64,000 nt of DNA, taken from positions 1,159,089-1,223,088 of the forward strand of contig NZ_CP016771.1 of the NCBI RefSeq assembly GCF_002288005.1. Reading direction: 5' to 3'. The notes under the pieces were generated by a model that was given only the letters and a program-made list of their open reading frames with translations, made no database searches and was not told the DNA's origin. Positions 9,299 to 17,787 of the stretch are shown piece after piece. The position numbers and the translations under genes are program-made. The DNA comes from Candidatus Nanopelagicus hibericus. Lineage in GTDB: Bacteria; Actinomycetota; Actinomycetes; Nanopelagicales; Nanopelagicaceae. Position 1 is the stretch's first letter. Each line of letters opens with the position of its first letter.

Positions 9299-10402
9299 TT
9301 AAAGAATTATCTCTTTGAAGATAGTAATTAAATCTAAAAAGTTCATATCAGGAGTAACACCAATTCCATCCCCAGTTGGCACAGTCAAATAACCATCATC
9401 CATCACAAATGGTGTTGTTATATCTTGTTTAAAGTATCGAGCAGAGGCTGATGTATCCCCTGGTAATGTAAAACCAGGAAGAGCAGCAAGAGCTAAATTG
9501 GCAGCTCTACCAATACCTGTCTCTAACATTCCACCACACCAAACTGGAATCTTACTTTTCACACACAAATCATGAATCTTCACCGACTCTAAGTAACCAC
9601 CAACCCTGCCCGGTTTAATATTGATAACAGTTGTAGCTTGAAGAGCTAACGCATCTTGGGCAGATTGCAATGAGATTATTGATTCATCAAGGCAGATTGG
9701 TGTCTTAACCTCTTTAGCAAGGAGTGCGTGTCCCAAAATGTCATGCTCATCCAATGGTTGCTCAATTAGTAATAAATTAAACTCATCAAGTTTTGCTAAA
9801 TGTTTGCCATCATCTCTTGAATAAGCCTGATTTGCATCAACTTGTAATGGAATTTCTGACCAAATCTTTCGAATAGTTTTGACTGCTTCTATATCCCAAC
9901 TTGGTTCAATCTTTAATTTAATTCTTCGATACCCTGCGTCAACATAAGACTTAACCTCTTCAACTAGAGTATCTAAATTATTTGCAATCCCAACCGATAC
10001 ACCGCACTCCACCTTACTTTTTGTAGCGCCAAGGTATGCAGCAAGTGATCTTTTCTCATCTCTTAGTTGCGCATCTAAAATTGCTGTTTCAAGTGCAGCT
10101 TTTGCCATCTGACCACCCAAGAATGGTTTTAAAATCGTTGCCACATCTTCGGCCTTAAAATCGCCAGCCTTTTTTAGTGCTGGAAGTAAGAATCTTTTAA
10201 TTAGATCAATGCAAGCGAATGTGTACTCGGGTGAATAAAGAGGCTCAGACATTGCCACGCACTCAGCCCATCCAGTTGTGCCATTCTCATTCACTACCTT
10301 CACAATCAAAACTTCACGCGAAGTTTGGGTGCCAAATGAGGTTCTAAAAGGCCGCACTAGCGGTAGTTGAATAATTCTTAATTCAATATCTTTAATTCTC
10401 AT
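9299..10402 (-). CDS. o-succinylbenzoate synthase / N-acylamino acid racemase (enolase superfamily)
   Basis: 367 residues of the muconate-lactonizing subgroup. The acid/base lysine lies in a KLK motif (RRIKLKIEP). Metal ligands are the Asp of LQVDANQAYS, the Glu of LLIEQPLDEHD and the Asp of PICLDESI, and the second catalytic Lys is in VINIKPGRVGG. All active-site residues are present. Homologues either make o-succinylbenzoate for menaquinone or racemise N-acyl/N-succinyl amino acids. The GNAT neighbour (4-bp ATGA overlap) and the absence of other men genes here favour the racemase role, but the sequence cannot decide. Confidence 0.85.
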   Translation of the reverse strand: MRIKDIELRIIQLPLVRPFRTSFGTQTSREVLIVKVVNENGTTGWAECVAMSEPLYSPEYTFACIDLIKRFLLPALKKAGDFKAEDVATILKPFLGGQMAKAALETAILDAQLRDEKRSLAAYLGATKSKVECGVSVGIANNLDTLVEEVKSYVDAGYRRIKLKIEPSWDIEAVKTIRKIWSEIPLQVDANQAYSRDDGKHLAKLDEFNLLLIEQPLDEHDILGHALLAKEVKTPICLDESIISLQSAQDALALQATTVINIKPGRVGGYLESVKIHDLCVKSKIPVWCGGMLETGIGRAANLALAALPGFTLPGDTSASARYFKQDITTPFVMDDGYLTVPTGDGIGVTPDMNFLDLITIFKEIIL

Positions 10403-11100
10403 ATCCGCACAACATATTCATTATTTTCTGAAAAGCCAATAACTTTGCCATTTTTCTCAAAAGCAGCCATGAATTTTTCCCGAACCTGCCTGCGCCATTT
10501 CATACTTTCACTTTGATCCTTAGATCTAATCGCAACTATATCTTCTGGAATTTCAATCAAAATATCACCTAGCTCCGGGTTTGTAATTAACTCTCTTGCC
10601 CTTGGTGCATCTATATCTGTGCGCCATGAAACCATCAAACGATCTGATTCATCCCCTGCATTTAGCGCATCAGGCATATCACCATAAAAATTAGGAAAGT
10701 AACCTGAGATATCAACCCCAAGCTTTGCAATATTTAATTTTGCATTTCTCCTTACCAATGGGTCAAAGGTCCAGGAAAGATGAGAATAATTCTTTTTCTT
10801 TGCCCAGTTCCATTGATCAATCTTTAAAGCGTAACCAACACCTTTGTCTCGAAACTCTGGCAAGACTGCAGTCATGTGTGAATGAAGATGCAAACCACCA
10901 TTTGTTGCAGGGAATGCAAAAGCTGCCCCAACAATTTTGTGATCAATAAATGCACCAGAGAGGTAAGAACCACTGTTAACCATTGCCTGTAACAAGTTTG
11001 GTGTTATTTCAGTACCTGAAGTCCCTGCCCAGGTTTTATCAAATATATCACGCGCCAGTTTTTGCTCGGTTAAAGTCAAAATCTTTCGTATAAGAATCAT
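10399..11100 (-). CDS. GNAT superfamily acyltransferase, COG3375 type
   Basis: 233 residues. A GNAT fold is suggested by VGAAFAFPATNGGLHLHSHM followed by LPEFRDKGVGYALKIDQWNW, whose R-x-K-G-V-G-Y-A loop would bind acyl-CoA. This matches the COG3375 group that is often encoded beside enolase-superfamily N-acylamino acid racemases. It is the first gene of a leftward operon and overlaps the racemase gene by 4 bp (ATGA). Inference: it acylates, perhaps succinylates, an amino acid that the racemase then inverts. The acyl donor and amine are unknown. Confidence 0.75.
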   Translation of the reverse strand: MILIRKILTLTEQKLARDIFDKTWAGTSGTEITPNLLQAMVNSGSYLSGAFIDHKIVGAAFAFPATNGGLHLHSHMTAVLPEFRDKGVGYALKIDQWNWAKKKNYSHLSWTFDPLVRRNAKLNIAKLGVDISGYFPNFYGDMPDALNAGDESDRLMVSWRTDIDAPRARELITNPELGDILIEIPEDIVAIRSKDQSESMKWRRQVREKFMAAFEKNGKVIGFSENNEYVVRI

Positions 11101-11280
11101 GTATCTCTATTATACTTAGTTAATGCCTTCAAAACAGATATTTTCCTAACAACCCAAGCATATTTCTTTAACATAATTATATAATTTAAAGTTCACCTAA
11201 GCTTTGTTAAATGTAACAAAAACTTTGAAAACCAGGCATTAATCAGGAAATTTAAGAAATAAGTATGATAATTTCGTTTC
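11101..11280. other. AT-rich divergent intergenic region
   Basis: This 180-bp gap separates the leftward racemase operon from the rightward polysaccharide locus and should hold promoters for both. It is strongly AT-rich. No convincing promoter hexamers, tRNA fragment, integrase remnant or copy of the tRNA-Arg repeat seen at 17632 was found in it. A small palindrome (TTTCATGAAA) spans the start codon of the next gene. Confidence 0.5.
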
Positions 11281-12876
11281 ATGAAATTTAGGTTTTTACC
11301 ACAGTGGTTACATGTATTTTTAAGTCGTAACATTAAATATTTTGAGACTACCATGTTTCAGAATTTTCAACTCATAGTTAATCAAGGCGAATTAATAAGG
11401 TTGCGTAAAATCATGAATGAAATAATCTTTTATGAATCTAGTTTAATCTCTACAATTGCTAGTACAGGTAACGGTTCAGGTTTAATTCAATCAATGAAAA
11501 TATTTAGATCTTGTAACTTAATAAGCACTCTGATATTCAATGAGCATCTGGTTAGAAATTACACTTTATCTAGCGTTTATCAAAAAAGTATAAGTTATCC
11601 ACTTCCGCCTCACTATTGGAATTTCTTTGAAAACAATGGAGTGAAAATCAACAAATATATGAGTTTTTTCTTATGGACGGTTTATGAAGTTCTGAGTTCT
11701 TTCAAACAGATTTATAGCACTATAAGAAAATGTTTTACGTGGAACTTGCGACAAGATATTCCCCCAAGATCTATTCTCGTATTTGGGTTAAATGAAAAAG
11801 TTTTGACCAAAACTTCAGAAGATGAAAAATGTTTTGAAGTTTGGTTACAGAGAAACTTGAATTTTACAGGGAATATCTATGGTCTAAATCTCAATAACAT
11901 TGATTCTCTTAAAACAAAAATTTCTAATATACCAGATGCAAACTTGTTTGATTACAGGCCTAGAAATTTATTGATTGCATTTAGTGCCATATTTAAGTTT
12001 AGATTTTCGGCGGGTGAATTAATCCTTATATTTAGATATTTCCTAGAGGCGTATAAATTTAGATTCCTGAATAAAGCAAATATTCAGAACATAGAAATAT
12101 TTATTACTCTTGCATCTGAGAGTTGGGTAAAGCCCGTTTGGTTTAGTCAAGTGAAATTGGATTCCTCCAGAATTATTTATGTTAATTTAAGCGCCTCATC
12201 TTCTCCAACAATTCTTAACGAAATTGAATTATTTGGTTGGGATCGTTTAAATCAGTGGCATGAAGTTTGGGCACTAGATGCTCACCAAAAGTATTTGTTT
12301 TCAACGCGCTCCATACAGTCAGATTCCAAAGCAATTGCAGTGGGGTGCCCTTTTTGGACCGACAGGCTGGAACCATTCATCGATTCGAAAGATAAAGGCA
12401 ATTACATAGCTATTTTTGATATTCAACCAACACGAAAATTCTTAGGTTGGTCAAGCTTGTATGACTGTGGGTATTTTGATACATCCTCTATCCTAAAATT
12501 TATTACAGACATTGTAGAAGTTTCGGCAAGGTTGGGAAAGATTTGTGTTTTAAAGTCGAAAAGAAATAGTCCGAGATATTTTGATGCTGAGTATTACCAA
12601 GGAATTGAGTTTTTAGGAAAGGAGTATAAAAATTTCATCTACGTCGATGCAGATATCGCGCCTCATAGAATTATTCAGGACTCTCTTGTGACTATATCTG
12701 TTCCCTTTACATCAACGGCAATAATTGCTTCAGAACTTGGAGTTCCTAGTCTATTTTACGATCCAATTGGTAAAGTTTTAAGAAATGATCCAAGTGCACG
12801 AGGAACTCATGTTGTTAGTGGGCAAACTAACCTCTATACCGAACTTTGTGATTTGTTTTCAAAGAAATTACCATAA
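11281..12876 (+). CDS. polysaccharide biosynthesis PFTS-motif family protein
   Basis: 531 residues, AT-rich codon use unlike the flanking core genes. The C-terminal third contains SVPFTSTAIIASELGVPSLF, the PFTS motif that names this surface-carbohydrate family, followed by a DP segment (FYDPIGKVLRNDPSARG). The middle has a Rossmann-like stretch (RIIYVNLSASSSP, then KAIAVGCPFWTDR). The overall layout is that of a GT-B-like glycosyltransferase acting in surface polysaccharide assembly; no signal peptide is obvious. No Shine-Dalgarno sequence is visible before the ATG, so the start is uncertain. It opens a rightward locus of five sugar-related genes. Donor and acceptor are unknown. Confidence 0.65.
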   Translation: MKFRFLPQWLHVFLSRNIKYFETTMFQNFQLIVNQGELIRLRKIMNEIIFYESSLISTIASTGNGSGLIQSMKIFRSCNLISTLIFNEHLVRNYTLSSVYQKSISYPLPPHYWNFFENNGVKINKYMSFFLWTVYEVLSSFKQIYSTIRKCFTWNLRQDIPPRSILVFGLNEKVLTKTSEDEKCFEVWLQRNLNFTGNIYGLNLNNIDSLKTKISNIPDANLFDYRPRNLLIAFSAIFKFRFSAGELILIFRYFLEAYKFRFLNKANIQNIEIFITLASESWVKPVWFSQVKLDSSRIIYVNLSASSSPTILNEIELFGWDRLNQWHEVWALDAHQKYLFSTRSIQSDSKAIAVGCPFWTDRLEPFIDSKDKGNYIAIFDIQPTRKFLGWSSLYDCGYFDTSSILKFITDIVEVSARLGKICVLKSKRNSPRYFDAEYYQGIEFLGKEYKNFIYVDADIAPHRIIQDSLVTISVPFTSTAIIASELGVPSLFYDPIGKVLRNDPSARGTHVVSGQTNLYTELCDLFSKKLP

Positions 12877-13092
12877 TTAGTAAGTGCCTTTTGGTTAAAT
12901 GTATCTATACTAAGTTGATGATTACTGCGGGTGCTGATCGAGGATATTTGTCCAATTCTCCTGTGAATAATATGTGGCAACACTGGAATTTCAAACTAGT
13001 ACACGTAAACCATCGACTACCCCATAACTTTCTGAATTACAACTACGTCGGTTTTAATCTATCTTTAATATATTAAATAGGAGGTTATATTC
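12877..13092 (+). other. intergenic spacer with strong ribosome-binding site for the next gene
   Basis: The 216 bp carry an open frame of 61 codons starting with TTG at 12891; it has no ribosome-binding site and no recognisable motif, so I do not call a gene. At its right end a strong AGGAGGT-like sequence (GGAGGT, ending at 13085) sits 7 bases before the GTG at 13093 and fixes that start. Confidence 0.5.
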
Positions 13093-14052
13093 GTGGAGAA
13101 AGGTTGTTCGGAAGAGTTAATTAAGGGTAAAAGAGACTACATAGTCACAATTGCAATAGGTGACAAGTACTTAACTGATTGGGAACAATTCGCATTACCT
13201 TTTTGGACAAGTTATTGCAAAAAATATGGATTAGGACTTATAGTAATTTGCAAAGATTTAATTGAACCGGGCGATGTTACTTGGAAGAAAGCAACTTGGC
13301 AGAAATTTCTGATTGGAGAATATACAAAAAAATTCTATCCGCACGTTGAACGAGTATGTTATTTAGATACAGATATTTTGATCAGCCCATTAGCGCCAAA
13401 CGTATTTGATTTTCACAAAGATGGAAGCATGAGTCTTGTCTCACTATTCCACCGATTGCCATATAGCCGGACCACCACTCTAGAAAAACTAACGTGGTTC
13501 AGGAATCAAAGTAGTGAAGGTCGTTATCCACTAGATTCTGCAATTTATATGGGGATCTCAGACCTATTTAATTATCATGGACTTGCAGCACAAGAAGATT
13601 ATGCCTGCGCAGGTATGTTTATTATGGATACTTCAATTCACTCTAAAACTATGCATCAATTCTTTTTGACCGTTGATAGTAGTATTCACACAATTACGAA
13701 TGGAGGAGATCAAACTCATTTCAATTTTCTCGCTCAAAATAGCTTTCTAATTAACTGGCTATCTTACAAATTTCAATCCATTTGGAGCTACGAAGCGGCA
13801 AATTATTATCCTTCTGTATTTTTTGATTGCTACTCGGATCACACCTATTTATCAATTCAGAATGCACTCATAAACAATTACTTTCTTCATTTTGCTGGTG
13901 GTTGGAGTGAATGCCAGCAATGGAAAGATCCCAAAGTATTTCAAGAGAATATAACTTTGGGAAACATCTCAAATTTAATTGAATACCAGAATAAAGCTCT
14001 CAAAAGCGGAAAGCCGGTAGGGCATATTAAATTTCTAAACGGTATGGGGTAA
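13093..14052 (+). CDS. GT-A-fold glycosyltransferase-like protein
   Basis: 319 residues. The key motif is YLDTDILISPLAPN, with a D92-T-D94 DxD sequence for metal and nucleotide-sugar binding, preceded by WKKATWQKFLIG. Further on come DYACAGMFIMDTS and GGDQTHFNF, the pattern of GT8-like enzymes. It would add a hexose or similar sugar to a surface glycan, in the cytoplasm. GTG start with strong ribosome-binding site. The next gene starts 5 bp downstream, so co-transcription with the amidotransferase is likely. Sugar specificity is unknown. Confidence 0.75.
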   Translation: MEKGCSEELIKGKRDYIVTIAIGDKYLTDWEQFALPFWTSYCKKYGLGLIVICKDLIEPGDVTWKKATWQKFLIGEYTKKFYPHVERVCYLDTDILISPLAPNVFDFHKDGSMSLVSLFHRLPYSRTTTLEKLTWFRNQSSEGRYPLDSAIYMGISDLFNYHGLAAQEDYACAGMFIMDTSIHSKTMHQFFLTVDSSIHTITNGGDQTHFNFLAQNSFLINWLSYKFQSIWSYEAANYYPSVFFDCYSDHTYLSIQNALINNYFLHFAGGWSECQQWKDPKVFQENITLGNISNLIEYQNKALKSGKPVGHIKFLNGMG

Positions 14053-14057
14053 GAATA

Positions 14058-15842
14058 ATGTGTGGAATTATTTTTGAAATGGATAACAAAATATGCGATG
14101 AAGTGAATTTCAAATACGCTCTTGAATCTCAGCACCATAGGGGTCCAGATGGTTCGAATTACAAGGTTTTGCAATCAGGAAAGGTGATAATTGGAAACAA
14201 TAGATTAGCAATAATAGATAAGAGTGGTGGTAGCCAGCCAATTACCAGCTCAGATGGTCAGGTGGTTATCACATTTAATGGTGAAATTTTCAATTCCCGC
14301 GACCTAAGAAATGGCTTGGAAAAAGCAGGAATGAAATTTAATTCTAGCCATTCAGATACTGAAGTGATTTTACAAATGTACTTAAAATTTGGGATTAAGT
14401 TTATAGAGCAAATAAATGGAATGTTTGCGATAATAATTGTAGATTTGAAGACTCAGCATACCTTTGTTATTCGAGATCGCTTCGGAATGAAACCAATATA
14501 TTTTAAAATTAATGGCAGTAGATATGTTTTTGCTTCTGATCTAAGAGCAATTAAGATTTTATCAAAAAATAATGAGATATGCCAAGATTCTGTAGCGGAG
14601 TTCATGGGACTAGGGTTTATCACTAGTCCCAATACAGTTTATCAAAACATTATTTCTCTTCAAGCAGCTTGTTATATGGATATTGACATGATTTCGGGGA
14701 AATCAACCATCAATAATTGGTGGACCCCACCGGTCGATGAATTTGGGGACATTAATTTCGAAGAATCCGTTAATTTAGTTCGTAAAGAATTTACAAGCGC
14801 TATTTCAAGGTGGACTACTTCTGATTATCCAATTGCGCTTTCACTTTCAGGAGGGGTTGATTCATCATCAGTACTCATCGCGTGTCTCGAAGCTAAAATT
14901 GAGGTCAATCCCTTTTTTATGGGGTTTAAAGGCTTCTCTCTATCCCGCTGGGATGAAAGTAGTGTAGTTAAAGGTTTCACTGAGGTTTTCGGAATTAACT
15001 ACAACAATATTGAAATGACTCCTCAAGATTTAGTTCTTAATCTAAATAATATCGTAAGCCACCTCGAACAACCATATGGTGGAGGTATTCCTTCATGGAA
15101 GATTTTTTTGGAAATGAAAAAATTTGGCTATAGAGTAGCTTTAAATGGTACGGGTGGGGATGAACTATTTGGAAATTATAACAGAGCTACAGACCTACCT
15201 TCAAATGTATTTGACGATATAGAAAGTTTCAAACTAAATTATTTGAATAAATTCTATAAAATCTACCCTTATGAGATTAATGATCTGCTTATGGATAACA
15301 CTAGTGAGCGGTATATAGATAAATTGTTTCATAAAGCTCAAAGATACCAGGATTTAGAAATAGAGAAAAGAAGTGCACTTTTTGACATGGAAACACAATT
15401 GACTGATGAATTTCTCATAATGATAGATAAACTTTCAATGATGAATTCTATAGAAGCTAGAACTCCGTTTCTAGACCATATCTTCTTTGAACAAATCCAT
15501 AGAATACCAAATAGAGTTAAAAACATTGAAGGCTCTTATAAACTTCTACTAAAAACTGCTTTTGGTGATTCTTTGCCCACATTTCTAAAACAAGCACCTA
15601 AAAAAGGGTTTTCCTTACCTTTATCTATTTGGTTTAGGGGAGAATTGAGAGAACTATTGATAAGTAAAATTCTAGACGAAGAATTTATCGAATGTTTTCA
15701 TTTAAACAAAGTTATAATTGCTCAAACTCTTGATCAATTTCTCGCTGGAGATAATTCCCGAGTTTTATTCATATGGAGGTTATTCATGCTTTCCTTTTGG
15801 TTGAGGTCTGTTCATCTGAATCAATCGTTTGAAAAACAATAA
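14058..15842 (+). CDS. asnB: glutamine-hydrolysing asparagine synthase family amidotransferase
   Basis: 594 residues. Cys2, exposed after Met removal (MCGIIFEMD), is the glutaminase nucleophile. The N-terminal Ntn domain also has NNRLAIIDKSGGSQPI and FNGEIFN. The synthetase domain has the ATP pyrophosphatase loop SLSGGVDSSS, and a C-terminal segment with EARTPFLDH. All catalytic motifs are present. In a polysaccharide locus such proteins commonly amidate uronic acids or other sugar carboxylates rather than make asparagine; that is inference from context. Codon use is AT-rich like its neighbours. Confidence 0.88.
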   Translation: MCGIIFEMDNKICDEVNFKYALESQHHRGPDGSNYKVLQSGKVIIGNNRLAIIDKSGGSQPITSSDGQVVITFNGEIFNSRDLRNGLEKAGMKFNSSHSDTEVILQMYLKFGIKFIEQINGMFAIIIVDLKTQHTFVIRDRFGMKPIYFKINGSRYVFASDLRAIKILSKNNEICQDSVAEFMGLGFITSPNTVYQNIISLQAACYMDIDMISGKSTINNWWTPPVDEFGDINFEESVNLVRKEFTSAISRWTTSDYPIALSLSGGVDSSSVLIACLEAKIEVNPFFMGFKGFSLSRWDESSVVKGFTEVFGINYNNIEMTPQDLVLNLNNIVSHLEQPYGGGIPSWKIFLEMKKFGYRVALNGTGGDELFGNYNRATDLPSNVFDDIESFKLNYLNKFYKIYPYEINDLLMDNTSERYIDKLFHKAQRYQDLEIEKRSALFDMETQLTDEFLIMIDKLSMMNSIEARTPFLDHIFFEQIHRIPNRVKNIEGSYKLLLKTAFGDSLPTFLKQAPKKGFSLPLSIWFRGELRELLISKILDEEFIECFHLNKVIIAQTLDQFLAGDNSRVLFIWRLFMLSFWLRSVHLNQSFEKQ

Positions 15843-15877
15843 ATGACATTATCATCGAAGCAATGTAAGGTTTGCTT

Positions 15878-16690
15878 ATGCTTTCAATAGAGGTCGTTTT
15901 TAGTAGAATGCATTCACTCTACAGAAATTTGGGTTTGCAGATTTTGGGCGGGTACTCAAATTATCTTGTGCAACCAACAAATGGAGCTCAGTTTAATTTT
16001 GTGGCTGATGATACATTTCTAAAGTCTACAAGTGGTGGGATTGCTAATGATGAAGCAACTTTTTTGTATGGGATTTGCCGATTTTTACAGCCAAAAAAAA
16101 TCTTAGTTATTGGTAATTCGTATGGCGTGAGCACCTTGTTTTTATCATTAGTAAATCTAGAATCAGATTTAGTTGCGCTTGATAAATTTCGTGTTAATGG
16201 GAATGCTGTAACGCGGGAGTTGCTAAAAGACATGCACCATAAAACTGTGATTGAAGGATCTACTCCCGAAGATTTAATCGCAATTATTGATAGGTATTTA
16301 GGAGGAGCCGTTGATTTTTGTCTAATTGATGCAGTCCATACAGATGAAGTACAAACTGCTGAATTCAAAATTCTTCAACGCTACATGTCAGCTAAGTCTG
16401 TTATTGTATTTCACGATGTGATTAGTACAGATTTGATGAAATCTTTCAATCAATTGAGAGATTTAGATAATACATTCGATTTTAAATTAGCTACAAAAAC
16501 GAGTTCAGGTTTAGGTTTGGCAATTAAAGGTGACTTAGAGCCAGAATTTGAGAGCTATCTTGCATATTTCACTCAAAATTTAGATACTGTTTCTAGATTT
16601 AGTTTAGCTATTGACACGCTTAATCTGTCAAGATATTTTCCTGCCGAATCAATAAAAGCTTTTAAAATTCCGCCTCACCCTCAAACTTGA
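15878..16690 (+). CDS. class I SAM-dependent methyltransferase
   Basis: About 270 residues. SAM-binding motif I is KKILVIGNSYGVSTLF. The acidic residue following the next strand is in LVALDKF, and motif II is DFCLIDAVHTDE. This fits the Methyltransf_24-type group active on sugars and secondary metabolites. The ATG at 15878 is preferred over an in-frame TTG at 15872 because AAGG at 15867-15870 lies 7 bases before the ATG. Substrate unknown; context suggests methylation of the surface glycan. Confidence 0.75.
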   Translation: MLSIEVVFSRMHSLYRNLGLQILGGYSNYLVQPTNGAQFNFVADDTFLKSTSGGIANDEATFLYGICRFLQPKKILVIGNSYGVSTLFLSLVNLESDLVALDKFRVNGNAVTRELLKDMHHKTVIEGSTPEDLIAIIDRYLGGAVDFCLIDAVHTDEVQTAEFKILQRYMSAKSVIVFHDVISTDLMKSFNQLRDLDNTFDFKLATKTSSGLGLAIKGDLEPEFESYLAYFTQNLDTVSRFSLAIDTLNLSRYFPAESIKAFKIPPHPQT

Positions 16691-16767
16691 TTAGAGCTAC
16701 TATTAGACATTTGACTTTATTTGCAAAGCCCTTAAAAGGCATATGACTTAATTCTTTAAAAATAGTT

Positions 16768-17559
16768 TCAAAAATTATTATTCACAAATAAAAAGCGATT
16801 GCCAGGAGAATTCTTAATTACAGTGAAACCTACTCCGTATAGTAGGTTTAATACTTCTGGAAAAGTCGAATCCTCAGTGATTCCTTTTTCAAAACCTAAG
16901 TCCACGGTTATGTAATGAATTTTTTCAAACAACTTATCACAACCCTTAAGAACTTCAAACTCTGCACCCTCAGCGTCAATTTTTATCAACCCAATTTTTT
17001 GCTTAACTAGAGTGTCAATTCTAGATACCTGAACATCTATTACTTGTTCTACTTTTAATGGCTGATAAATTGAAGAATCTGAAGACTCTGTTGAAATATA
17101 AAATTTGACCACTCCGTCAAAATCGCTAATGCAAGTATTATAAATGGAAGAACTAGTCAATCTGTTTAATTCTAAAATTTCATAATCTAGAGGTGATGGT
17201 TCAAACCCAATATAATTATTTTTTGGAAAGCAAAATTGGAATTCACCAGCATTAGCACCTACATCGACTATAAGTTCATCTTCAGATAGCTCTACAAAAT
17301 CACAATTATATGAATTGCTTAATCCTTTAATCCTTGCATCAAAACCAAGATGATATAAATCCACTCTTGACCGCAAAAAATAAAATTTTTTGTTGTTAAC
17401 TACCATATAGTATCGATGATCCTTAAACTCATACTTAAATTCTTTATTCAGAAATAAATTCATGAACTTGCAATAATTTTTTCCCATTAACTTCGACTGC
17501 ATATAGCGCAATAAATGCACTTTGTTATGATTTGTCAATTTATTCAAATATAAAAACAC
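16768..17559 (-). CDS. FkbM family methyltransferase
   Basis: 263 residues. SAM motif I is ELIVDVGANAGEFQFCF, followed by YIGFEPSPLDYEIL. The FkbM signature near the C-terminus is IDTLVKQKIGLIKIDAEGAE. These enzymes O-methylate sugars or polyketides. The gene is convergent with the preceding methyltransferase and very AT-rich. The GTG at 17559 has a purine tract directly against it, too close for a good ribosome-binding site, so the true start may be a later ATG (for example the one at residue 19). Confidence 0.82.
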   Translation of the reverse strand: MFLYLNKLTNHNKVHLLRYMQSKLMGKNYCKFMNLFLNKEFKYEFKDHRYYMVVNNKKFYFLRSRVDLYHLGFDARIKGLSNSYNCDFVELSEDELIVDVGANAGEFQFCFPKNNYIGFEPSPLDYEILELNRLTSSSIYNTCISDFDGVVKFYISTESSDSSIYQPLKVEQVIDVQVSRIDTLVKQKIGLIKIDAEGAEFEVLKGCDKLFEKIHYITVDLGFEKGITEDSTFPEVLNLLYGVGFTVIKNSPGNRFLFVNNNF

Positions 17560-17631
17560 CTTTGGATTGTACTCTGATAAAGGGTTGTATAAATCAAATT
17601 TTTTGAATTCTGGATTTGGACATCAAGTTAT

Positions 17632-17677
17632 AAGTGCGCCCGCAGGGATTCGAACCCCGAACCTTCTGATCCGTAGT
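17632..17677 (-). repeat. 46-bp direct copy of the 3' half of tRNA-Arg(ACG) (att-like)
   Basis: These 46 bases are identical to 19612-19657. They cover, on the minus strand, tRNA-Arg from the last base of the 5' anticodon stem through the anticodon loop, variable loop, T-arm, 3' acceptor strand and a few bases past the 3' end. Identity stops abruptly on both sides. Duplication of exactly this part of a tRNA is the usual mark left by tyrosine-recombinase elements that integrate in tRNA genes. No integrase is seen between the two copies. Confidence 0.9.
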
Positions 17678-17787
17678 TGGCCAGTAAATCTGAGCTTTTA
17701 GTTCCCTAAAACTCACCTTTACTTGCCTATCTTTCCGACTGTGCTTACGCCCAATCAGAAAGTCAAATGCTCTATCCAGTTGTCCTT
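17678..17787 (-). other. hairpin-rich segment interrupting a tRNA-Arg-like copy
   Basis: Read on the minus strand, bases 17731-17762 form an 11-bp stem (two G-U pairs) with a 10-base loop. Bases 17679-17727 form a longer stem-loop: a 10-bp lower stem with one mismatch, a small internal loop, then a 9-bp stem with one bulge closed by a GGAA (GNRA) tetraloop. Right of them, 17761-17782 matches the 5' half of the intact tRNA-Arg (19655-19675) in 20 of 22 aligned columns. AGT occurs at both edges of the ~86-base insert. The acceptor 5' strand is degenerate and runs into the stop of the adjacent gene, so this copy cannot be a normal tRNA. No T-run follows either hairpin, so a simple terminator is unlikely. 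Confidence 0.6.

Noticed and set aside
12891..13076. 61-codon open frame with TTG start between the PFTS gene and the glycosyltransferase gene
   Set aside because: No ribosome-binding site, no recognisable motif and no clear similarity to the neighbours; treated as spacer.
17678..17763. Group I intron in a tRNA-Arg
   Set aside because: The insert is only about 86 bases, with no recognisable P/Q/R/S core, and the tRNA 5' acceptor strand is degenerate.
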